In this document: one piece after another, positions 1-5,128 of the stretch
Layout: each line of letters starts with the position of its first letter
Position numbering within the stretch: position 1 is the first letter of the stretch
Origin: an uncultured Thiotrichaceae bacterium
GTDB taxonomy: Bacteria > Pseudomonadota > Gammaproteobacteria > Thiotrichales > Thiotrichaceae
Direction of reading: 5' to 3'
DNA length: 5,128 bases
NCBI GenBank assembly: GCA_937931765.1
Contig: CALHAO010000285.1
Coordinates: forward strand, 1-5,128
Notes under the pieces: generated by a model
Databases searched by the model: none
What the model was told of the DNA's origin: nothing
The model's input: only the letters and a program-made list of their open reading frames with translations
Made by a program: the position numbers and the translations under genes

Positions 1-87
1 GAGAATGAGATTAAGGAAATGGAGTCTGAATTGCGTCAGGCATTGATTTCAGCTAAATCAAAAGGCGCAAAAGCCACCGCTTCCTAA
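1..87 (+). CDS. C-terminal end of a coiled-coil protein, possibly PspA/IM30 family (partial)
   Basis: Frame 1 is open from the window edge to a TAA at 85-87, giving 28 residues that start ENEIKEMESELRQALISAKS and end in a basic/Ala tail (KGAKATAS). The charged heptad-like pattern (E-I-x-x-M-E-x-E-L) suggests the end of an amphipathic helix or coiled coil. PspA/IM30 proteins often end this way, with a last helix of the E-I-x-x-E-L type. The stronger argument is context. The next two genes resemble Bacillus YdjI and YdjG, which share an operon with a PspA paralogue (YdjF). The stop codon overlaps the ribosome binding site of the SPFH gene, with 11 bases between the two genes, so they are almost certainly cotranscribed. 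That this is a gene end is fairly sure. The PspA assignment is inference from context and a short tail, and another coiled-coil protein is possible. Confidence 0.6.
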   Translation, partial: ENEIKEMESELRQALISAKSKGAKATAS

Positions 88-91
88 GGAG
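86..91 (+). promoter_or_regulatory. Ribosome binding site of the SPFH gene
   Basis: AAGGAG lies 7 bases before the ATG at 99. This is a near-ideal Shine-Dalgarno element, and it overlaps the TAA stop of the upstream gene. It fixes the start of the SPFH gene at 99 and suggests translational coupling with the preceding gene. Confidence 0.8.
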
Positions 92-98
92 AGAGATA

Positions 99-1205
99 AT
101 GGGATTATGGGATAAAATAATGGGTGAATTCGTTGATGTCATCGACTGGACAGATGATAGTAACGACACCATGGTATACCGTTTTGAACGCCACGGTAAC
201 GAGATTAAGTACGGTGCAAAACTCACTGTGCGCGAATCTCAGGTAGCGGTTTTTGTCAATGAAGGCCAGATTGCTGATGTACTCGGCCCCGGTCTTTATG
301 TACTAGAAACCAACAACCTGCCGGTGCTTTCAACCCTACAACACTGGGATCATGCTTTCAGCAGCCCGTTTAAAGCTGAAGTTTATTTCTTCAACACTCG
401 CCAGTTTACCGATCTGAAATGGGGCACACGCAACCCGATCATGTTACGTGATGCGGAATTTGAAGCGGTTCGCCTGCGTGCATTCGGTACTTATACCGTA
501 CGCATTAATGACGCGACCGTTTTCATGAAAGAAATCATGGGCACCGATGGCCACTTTACGGTTGATGAAATCAGCAACCAGCTGCGCAACCTGATTGTGT
601 CACGTTTTTCCACTGTTGTTGCTCAATCTAATATTCCTGTGTTGGATATGGCGGGTAACTATGAGCAACTCGGCGAATACGTCACCACAAAGATTTCACC
701 TGAATTTGATGCCTATGGTGTTGAGCTGACTAAGGTGCTGGTTGAGAATATTTCGCTGCCGAATGAAGTAGAGGAAGCACTCGACAAACGCACCAGCATG
801 GGCATGGTTGGCAATCTGGATAAATACCTGCAATTTCAGGCGGCTGAAAGTCTGGGCAAAGGTGATGGCAATAGTGGCATGGATATGGGCATGGGTTTTG
901 CAATGGCCAATAAAATGGCTGACACCCTGCAATCCCCCGCTTCACAATCCGCACCAACGCAACAAGCTCCGGCATCAATGACTCCACCACCACTGCCGCA
1001 AGATAACTGGCACGTTGCTATCGACAATGAAAGCAGCGGCCCGCACTCAATAGCAGTGGTCAGTGAAATGGTGCAGGCAGGCAAGGTGAATGCAACAACG
1101 CTGGCATGGAAACCGGGCATGGCTAACTGGCAGGCTGTTGCTGAAGTCAGTGAACTCAGTGCGTTGATTGCAGCGCAGACACCGCCGCCGTTACCCAACC
1201 ACTGA
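99..1205 (+). CDS. SPFH-domain protein (YdjI / virion-core-protein type) with C-terminal GYF_2-like domain
   Basis: This 368-residue protein starts at an ATG behind a strong AAGGAG site. Residues 1-235 match the pattern of the SPFH subfamily that includes Bacillus subtilis YdjI. Marks are the N-terminal MGLWDKI and VIDW, the V-R-E-S-Q-V-A-V-F-V-N-E-G-Q strand near 44-57, GPGLY near 63-67, FFNTRQFTDLKWGT at 97-110, LRAFGTY at 126-132, and RTSMGMVGNLDKY at 231-243. It has no signal peptide or transmembrane helix, unlike stomatin or flotillin, so membrane contact is probably through a partner. Residues 256-272 are Gly/Met-rich. Residues 280-300 form a Ser/Gln/Pro linker. Residues about 302-357 resemble a GYF_2 domain (NWHVAID, SGPHS, TLAWKPGMANWQAV). 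The motif TPPPLP occurs on both sides of that domain, at 295-300 and 361-366. Known biology: B. subtilis YdjI helps target PspA to the membrane. Inferred role: a scaffold in a membrane-stress module with its operon neighbours. The SPFH call is firm and the GYF_2 call good. Confidence 0.9.
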   Translation: MGLWDKIMGEFVDVIDWTDDSNDTMVYRFERHGNEIKYGAKLTVRESQVAVFVNEGQIADVLGPGLYVLETNNLPVLSTLQHWDHAFSSPFKAEVYFFNTRQFTDLKWGTRNPIMLRDAEFEAVRLRAFGTYTVRINDATVFMKEIMGTDGHFTVDEISNQLRNLIVSRFSTVVAQSNIPVLDMAGNYEQLGEYVTTKISPEFDAYGVELTKVLVENISLPNEVEEALDKRTSMGMVGNLDKYLQFQAAESLGKGDGNSGMDMGMGFAMANKMADTLQSPASQSAPTQQAPASMTPPPLPQDNWHVAIDNESSGPHSIAVVSEMVQAGKVNATTLAWKPGMANWQAVAEVSELSALIAAQTPPPLPNH

Positions 1206-1226
1206 TCACCTTTAGCCTGGGCTTAA

Positions 1227-2426
1227 ATGAAATACCACACAAAAAACACACCCGGCACTCAGGAAACCCCGAGTAAGGTGCAACAGCAGCATTTCCCCTG
1301 TGGGCAATGTGGCGCTGATCTGGAATATTCGCCGGGGATGCGTAATCTGAGTTGTGAGTATTGCGGCCATGAAAACCAGATTACTGATGAGCCAGTGGTT
1401 ATTCAGGAGTATGACTTTGCGACCGCATTGGAGGCATTGGCGCAAGCTGAGCGCCACCCGCTTGACAGCACCCAGGTCATTAAATGCCCGAATTGTGCGG
1501 CAACATTTGAGCTTAAAACCGATCAGCATGCCGGTGATTGTCCTTTCTGTGACACACCGGTGGTTATCGGCACTGAGCATGTCAGGCCGTTTCAGCCCAA
1601 ATCATTACTCCCCTTCATTATTACTGAAAAAGACGCACGTACTGCCTTTGATAACTGGATTGGTAATCTGTGGTTTGCGCCTTCTGCGTTGAAAGACAAA
1701 CACAAACGTGATGAAAAACTGTTGGGTATTTATGTGCCATACTGGACATACGATAGTCATACCGACAGCATTTATCATGGCCAGCGTGGCACAGTGTATT
1801 ATGAGCGGCGCATGGTCACCCAAATGGTCAACGGACGCGCACAACGCAGAGCCGTTAATGTGCCACGCATTCGCTGGACACCGGCATCCGGAAAGGTAAG
1901 GCAGTTTTTTGATGATATTCTGGTCGGTGCTACCCGCGCTCTGCCCCGGAAAATCCTTGATAGTATTCAGCCGTGGGATCTACAGAACCTGGTGTCTTAT
2001 AACGAAGCCTATCTCAGTGGCTTTCAAAGTGAAATCTATCAGGTTGATCTGGATGAAGGCTTCAATCAAGCCCGAATGCTTATGGATCAAGCCATTCGTC
2101 AATCAGTCCGGCGAGATATTGGTGGCGACCAGCAACAAATTCATTCACTGAATACCCACTATTCAAACACTACGTTTAAGCATGTCTTGCTGCCAGTCTG
2201 GTCAGCGGCCTTCCGTTATCAGAATAAAACCTACCGCTTTATTATTAATGGCCGCAATGGTCGCACTCAGGGTGAACGCCCTTATAGCAAAGTTAAGATT
2301 GCCCTGTTGGCCATCACCATTGCTGTGGGCTTAGCAGGTGCGGCTTATTACCTCGAAACCAGTGGTGCGCTGGAGCAGATGATGTACCAACTTGATAGCC
2401 CTTCTTACAACTATTATTACAGATAA
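1227..2426 (+). CDS. Double zinc-ribbon protein with C-terminal membrane helix (YdjG-like)
   Basis: This 399-residue protein begins 21 bases after the SPFH gene. An in-frame TAA lies directly before the ATG, so no earlier start is possible, and a later start at residue 38 would remove the first zinc ribbon. No good Shine-Dalgarno is visible, so translation may depend on coupling. Two CxxC pairs form zinc ribbon 1 (C25, C28, C43, C46), and two more form zinc ribbon 2 (C87, C90, C105, C108). The middle region (about 120-350) has aromatic-rich features of the YdjG-type family: GIYVPYWTYD at 167-176, LLPVWSAAFRYQNKTYRF at 321-338, and NGRNGRTQGERPYS at 341-354. A single hydrophobic segment at about 356-375 should be a membrane helix, leaving a short Tyr-rich tail (SYNYYYR). 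Similar proteins are often mislabelled as primosomal protein N' or helicase because of the zinc ribbons, but no helicase motifs are present. Likely role, by analogy with the B. subtilis ydj operon: the membrane anchor for the SPFH protein and a PspA-type effector. Whether the zinc ribbons bind nucleic acid or protein is unknown. Confidence 0.85.
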   Translation: MKYHTKNTPGTQETPSKVQQQHFPCGQCGADLEYSPGMRNLSCEYCGHENQITDEPVVIQEYDFATALEALAQAERHPLDSTQVIKCPNCAATFELKTDQHAGDCPFCDTPVVIGTEHVRPFQPKSLLPFIITEKDARTAFDNWIGNLWFAPSALKDKHKRDEKLLGIYVPYWTYDSHTDSIYHGQRGTVYYERRMVTQMVNGRAQRRAVNVPRIRWTPASGKVRQFFDDILVGATRALPRKILDSIQPWDLQNLVSYNEAYLSGFQSEIYQVDLDEGFNQARMLMDQAIRQSVRRDIGGDQQQIHSLNTHYSNTTFKHVLLPVWSAAFRYQNKTYRFIINGRNGRTQGERPYSKVKIALLAITIAVGLAGAAYYLETSGALEQMMYQLDSPSYNYYYR

Positions 2427-2447
2427 TGCCACTCATCATTATTTTTT
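2421..2447 (+). terminator. Weak terminator-like hairpin after the SPFH/zinc-ribbon operon
   Basis: ATAATG (2423-2428) pairs with CATTAT (2437-2442) around an 8-base loop, and the stem can extend by one G-U and one A-U pair. A run of six T (2442-2447) follows, partly inside the stem. The arm overlaps the TAA stop of the zinc-ribbon gene. The stem is AT-rich and therefore weak, so this is a possible rather than a convincing intrinsic terminator. Its position at the end of the operon and before a gene of unrelated function fits. Confidence 0.35.
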
Positions 2448-2526
2448 ATAAATAGCGGAACGAATCAACGCCCCCTTCAGTCCAAGTCTTCAAATCTTGC
2501 TAAAAAGGCACAAACTACTTTAAGCA

Positions 2527-2562
2527 ACGGCTCAGCAAGACAACCGTAGACTGGCGACAGTT
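2527..2562 (+). other. Pair of short potential stem-loops, one with a GNRA-type tetraloop
   Basis: ACGG (2527-2530) is complementary to CCGT (2544-2547). Two bases later, ACTG (2550-2553) and CAGT (2558-2561) enclose the loop GCGA, which fits the GNRA tetraloop pattern, and a G-U pair (2549/2562) extends this stem. Both stems are only 4-5 pairs, so chance is a real alternative. If transcribed as part of a long 5' leader, they could form an RNA fold. No known riboswitch signature was recognised. Confidence 0.25.
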
Positions 2563-2580
2563 AATTTATAAAACCAGAAG

Positions 2581-2620
2581 TACGCATGCAAAAGTTATCT
2601 AATATTTGGCATGCTGCGTA
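2581..2620. repeat. Imperfect inverted repeat with GCATGC in both arms
   Basis: The left arm TACGCATGC (2581-2589) faces the right arm GCATGCTGCGTA (2609-2620) across a 19-base AT-rich spacer. It can pair either as six outer pairs (TACGCA/TGCGTA) or as GCATGC/GCATGC plus TAC/GTA with a three-base bulge. The palindrome GCATGC therefore occurs twice, 25 bases apart start to start. This geometry suits a two-half-site operator for a dimeric regulator or an mRNA hairpin upstream of the exported protein gene. The pairing is seen directly. A regulatory role is inferred. Confidence 0.4.
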
Positions 2621-2688
2621 GACCTCAACAGCTCATCGCGTTTATTCGCATTCAACCTGCTGCACGGCTAGTCTTTTTGAACAACAAT

Positions 2689-2694
2689 TATAAT
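2689..2694 (+). promoter_or_regulatory. Possible sigma-70 -10 box (TATAAT)
   Basis: An exact TATAAT consensus lies 26 bases before the ATG at 2721. No good -35 hexamer sits at 16-18 bases upstream (the 17-base position reads GGCTAG), and there is no extended TG motif. The surrounding DNA is AT-rich, so chance occurrence is plausible. If used, transcription would start near 2701, giving a leader of only about 20 bases that excludes the upstream hairpins. Confidence 0.3.
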
Positions 2695-2720
2695 GAATAA
2701 TAAAAACGGGGCACATCATC

Positions 2721-5128
2721 ATGAGAAAGCGATTCTTCGGGGGAAGTCGCGTCTTCGCATCAATCCTATTATTAGCAGGCAGCAGCGCCGCTGGTAATAG
2801 TTATGCGTTGTACAACACCAGTTCACCTTTGGGCACCAATACCAATGAAGTACTGGAATACGACAGCAGCGTTCCATTCCTGGATCTTTTTAAAGCTTCT
2901 CTACCCTTTCGGGAGGGCGCACCTTTTCTAACCAAAGGTAAGGTGACTTACGACCGCTACGGCTGGCCAACTTCCATCTCAAGAGGTGGCATGGTAGGCA
3001 CCCGTGTCATCAGCAAACTGCATAAAGATGCTGTGCCACGCGGTCATTACACCGTGCTCTATGAGGGTCAGGGCAAACTGGAATATGGCTTGGATGCTAA
3101 ACTGGTACAACACCAGCCGGGGCGTGATGTCATCTATCTTGATCCGGGCAAAGACAATCTGTACAACGTTAAGCTCACGATTAAATCCACGCAACAGGGC
3201 AATCATCTGCGCAATATCCGCATCCTGCCTGAGGGCGGTATTTGCGCCAGCAACCCGTTCGACCGCGTAGCCGGTGCGACCCAATGCCGGAAAAATGATT
3301 ACCTGGACTTTACGCGTAATTATAAAAAGATTATTTTTAATCCTGATTACCTGAAGTTCATGCGCGATTATAAAGTCATCCGCTTTATGAACATGAGTGG
3401 CATCACCCGCAACCCGATCCAACATTGGGCTGACCGGCCTCATGTTGATAATGCAACCTGGGGGGGCGTTGAAGGTGTGCGTGGCGCACCGGTTGAAATC
3501 ATGGTTGAACTGGCGAATCGCTTACATACCGATGCATGGTTTAATGTACCGCATGCTGCAAACGACGACTATGTGCGCCGTTTCGCACATTATGTCAAAC
3601 AAAACCTCAATCCGGGCCTGAAAGTTTATATTGAATACAGCAACGAAACCTGGAACGGCATCTTCACCCAACACGCTTATATGAAACAAGGCAGCCGCCG
3701 CTTAGGCTTCACTGATGAAGCAGTTCCCGGTACCAAGTTTTATTCGAAGCGCTCGGTAGAGATCTTTAAAATCTGGGAGCAGGTTTTTGGTGGCAAGCAA
3801 CGCCTGATCAGAACGATGGCCGGATTAACCGGTACCAGCAAACTGACTGAAGCTATGCTCAAATTTCAGGATGCCTACAAACATGTTGATGCCTTCGCAG
3901 TAGCGCCTTACGTATTTGGTGAAACCAAAGCCCTGCGCCGCGCCAAATCTGTAGCTCAAGTGTTCCAGATCATGCAGGATAAGCGCTATGGGCATTCACT
4001 GCCACGGGTACTGGAAGCGGTGCGCAAACAATCTGCGATGGCGAGTAAATACGGTGTCGACTTGATTGCTTATGAAGGTGGCCAGCACCTGATTGACATG
4101 AAAACCAAGAAGGAAATGCAGCACCCTAACCCACTATTCTACAAAGCGAATCGCCACCCGCAGATGGGTACGATTTACAAAAAACTGTTACTGGGTTGGA
4201 AACAGGCAGGTGGTAAAATGTTTACCCATTTCTCCTCACCCCGTACCTATAACCGTTTTGGCAGCAAAGGCGTTAAGGAATACATCACGCAGCCAGATAG
4301 CCAAGCGCCCAAACAAATGGCCATTAAGGGCTTTATTAAAAGTCATCCTTGCTGGTGGCAGGGGTGTCGTGATACCAATATTAGTCGCGCACAAAAGCCA
4401 CGGGCACTGACTACGGCGGAGCTATCACGGAAAAGTGGCGAGCGCCCTCAACCATTGCCAAATAGTGCCGAGGAACGTGCTGCACGCAATCGTCAGGCAG
4501 CGCAACAACGTCAGCAACAGGTCGCACGTCAGGCAGCACAGCAGCGTCAACAACAAGTGGCACGTCAGGCAGCACAACAACGTCAGCAACAAGCGGCACG
4601 CCGGGCAGAGCAGCAGCGCCAACAACAAGCATGGCAGCAACCGAAAAAATTTCCGGTGAATAATAACGATTTTATTCCGCAAATCGACACTATTCCGGCT
4701 CCGCGTCCACAGCCGTATTATTCTGTGCCACAGATGTATCAGGATATACCACAACTGGAACCTGTTTCGAATCGGCCAAGGCAGGAATATCAGCCTATTC
4801 TGATCGCGTTGAAACAACCACCGCAGGAAAGTTATGTATTTGGTAATCGTGCTGTCTCGAACCATGCCAATAACTACCAGGACCCGTTGGGCAATGCCTC
4901 AACTTATCAGTTGCGCCGCGTTATCTCAGGCAAGATTGATGGCGCACAGGATCTGGCAGCAATCTGGCAAAGCAGCTGGGATCAGCAGCACTTATACCTG
5001 CGTGTTGCGGTGCGGGATGATGTTCTCCAGCGTGATTCACAATATAACTGGGAAGATGACAGCATCGAAATCTTCATCGATGGTGACGCCAGCAAAAACC
5101 AGCAGTATGACCGTCGAAATGACTTCCA
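2721..5128 (+). CDS. Exported multidomain glycoside hydrolase-like protein with CBM9-like C-terminal domain (partial, runs off the window)
   Basis: The frame is open from the ATG at 2721 to the window end, with 802 complete codons and no stop. A weak GGGG-type ribosome site (2707-2710) precedes the start. A Sec signal peptide is clear: basic MRKR, hydrophobic core near 11-24, likely cleavage after SYA (residue 29). Residues about 70-173 look beta-rich, perhaps a carbohydrate-binding sandwich. Residues about 200-530 look like a (beta/alpha)8 glycosidase-like domain. Strand-like marks are VIRFMNMS (219-226), DAWFNVPHAANDD (271-283), YIEYSNETWNG (303-313) and LIAYEGGQHL (448-457). In clan GH-A logic, E309 after Asn would be the acid/base and E452 the nucleophile. 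This is inference, as the exact family was not identified. Residues 590-637 are a Gln/Arg repeat linker, followed by Pro-rich sequence. From about 721 a CBM9-like domain begins (YLRVAVRDD at 759-767, WEDDSIEIFIDGD at 777-789) and is cut by the window edge. The likely role is binding or cleaving a polysaccharide outside the cytoplasm. Substrate unknown. Confidence 0.85.
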   Translation, partial: MRKRFFGGSRVFASILLLAGSSAAGNSYALYNTSSPLGTNTNEVLEYDSSVPFLDLFKASLPFREGAPFLTKGKVTYDRYGWPTSISRGGMVGTRVISKLHKDAVPRGHYTVLYEGQGKLEYGLDAKLVQHQPGRDVIYLDPGKDNLYNVKLTIKSTQQGNHLRNIRILPEGGICASNPFDRVAGATQCRKNDYLDFTRNYKKIIFNPDYLKFMRDYKVIRFMNMSGITRNPIQHWADRPHVDNATWGGVEGVRGAPVEIMVELANRLHTDAWFNVPHAANDDYVRRFAHYVKQNLNPGLKVYIEYSNETWNGIFTQHAYMKQGSRRLGFTDEAVPGTKFYSKRSVEIFKIWEQVFGGKQRLIRTMAGLTGTSKLTEAMLKFQDAYKHVDAFAVAPYVFGETKALRRAKSVAQVFQIMQDKRYGHSLPRVLEAVRKQSAMASKYGVDLIAYEGGQHLIDMKTKKEMQHPNPLFYKANRHPQMGTIYKKLLLGWKQAGGKMFTHFSSPRTYNRFGSKGVKEYITQPDSQAPKQMAIKGFIKSHPCWWQGCRDTNISRAQKPRALTTAELSRKSGERPQPLPNSAEERAARNRQAAQQRQQQVARQAAQQRQQQVARQAAQQRQQQAARRAEQQRQQQAWQQPKKFPVNNNDFIPQIDTIPAPRPQPYYSVPQMYQDIPQLEPVSNRPRQEYQPILIALKQPPQESYVFGNRAVSNHANNYQDPLGNASTYQLRRVISGKIDGAQDLAAIWQSSWDQQHLYLRVAVRDDVLQRDSQYNWEDDSIEIFIDGDASKNQQYDRRNDF
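4488..4631 (+). repeat. Four tandem 36-base repeats encoding a 12-residue Gln/Arg/Ala unit
   Basis: Four head-to-tail units lie at 4488-4523, 4524-4559, 4560-4595 and 4596-4631. The consensus peptide is ARQAAQQRQQQV. The last unit is the most diverged (ARRAEQQRQQQA) and the first begins with Asn. The units correspond to residues 590-637 of the exported protein and differ at many third codon positions, so they are not a fresh duplication. Since 36 is a multiple of three, changes in copy number would alter linker length without a frameshift. The peptide is likely helical or a flexible spacer between the catalytic-like domain and the CBM9-like domain. Confidence 0.9.

Larger units (their letters stand above)
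2427..2720. other. Intergenic region without a gene, probably promoter and leader of the exported protein gene
   Basis: No reading frame with a credible start, ribosome binding site or family resemblance lies in these 294 bases on either strand. The stretch contains the terminator-like hairpin at its left edge, a C-run (2471-2475), two small stem-loops (around 2527-2562), a longer inverted repeat (2581-2620), a heptamer CGTAGAC present twice (2545-2551 and 2617-2623), and a TATAAT box (2689-2694). It is long for an intra-operon gap, so the downstream gene is probably transcribed separately. I could not match it to a known riboswitch or small RNA. Confidence 0.6.

Noticed and set aside
836..1198. 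Minus-strand 120-residue frame, Cys/Ala rich
   Set aside because: It is the antisense of the SPFH gene's linker and GYF_2-like region, with no start signal or family match.
1354..1692. Plus-strand 112-residue frame inside the zinc-ribbon gene
   Set aside because: It is an out-of-frame shadow. The zinc-ribbon frame holds the conserved CxxC motifs at the same location.
2500..2562. Cyclic-di-GMP class I (GEMM) riboswitch
   Set aside because: The stretch AAAAAGGCACAAAC and later GCAA and CCGTAGAC recall the motif superficially. The core GACGCAAAGCC and the paired P2 stem around a GAAA loop are absent.
2979..3443. A 154-residue minus-strand open frame
   Set aside because: It lies entirely within the exported protein gene, whose frame shows clear domain motifs, signal peptide and continuous coding. 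The minus frame has no recognisable family or ribosome site.
4488..4631. CRISPR array
   Set aside because: The 36-base units are contiguous with no spacers and are in frame within a coding sequence, so they are a protein repeat.
4411..4865. Minus-strand frames with Leu/Cys-rich repeats resembling membrane segments
   Set aside because: The repeats are the reverse reading of the Gln/Arg tandem repeat. Antisense of CAA/CAG codons gives Leu/Cys-rich sequence, so this is an artefact of composition.

Overview
The window looks like chromosomal DNA of a Gram-negative bacterium, most likely a gammaproteobacterium. This rests on moderate GC content, Shine-Dalgarno-led plus-strand genes, a Sec-type signal peptide, and a PspA-like/SPFH/zinc-ribbon gene set. 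The exact taxon cannot be read from this sequence. Every convincing gene is on the plus strand.

Left half (1-2426): this is a compact apparent operon. It opens with the last 28 codons of a coiled-coil protein that may be a PspA/IM30 relative. Next comes a complete SPFH-domain protein of the YdjI / 'virion core protein' type, carrying an extra C-terminal GYF_2-like domain. A double zinc-ribbon protein with one C-terminal membrane helix (YdjG type) follows. In Bacillus subtilis, homologues of the SPFH and zinc-ribbon proteins sit with PspA in the ydjFGHI operon, where they act in membrane-stress protection and PspA recruitment. By analogy, this block is probably a membrane-stress or membrane-remodelling module. 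The zinc-ribbon membrane protein would be the anchor, the SPFH protein the scaffold, and the upstream coiled-coil protein the candidate effector.

Middle (2427-2720): this 294-base gap has no credible gene. It holds a weak terminator-like hairpin just after the operon, two further short inverted repeats, a duplicated heptamer CGTAGAC, and an exact TATAAT box close to the next start codon. It probably separates two transcription units and supplies the promoter or leader for the next gene.

Right half (2721-5128 and beyond): one long reading frame, open through the window end (802 complete codons seen). It encodes an exported multidomain protein: signal peptide, a beta-rich N-terminal domain, a (beta/alpha)8 glycosidase-like domain with candidate catalytic glutamates E309 (in YSNETWN) and E452 (in YEGGQH), a Gln/Arg-rich linker with four 12-residue repeats, a proline-rich segment, and the start of a CBM9-like carbohydrate-binding domain. 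It is probably a secreted or cell-surface polysaccharide-active protein. Nothing links its function directly to the membrane-stress operon.
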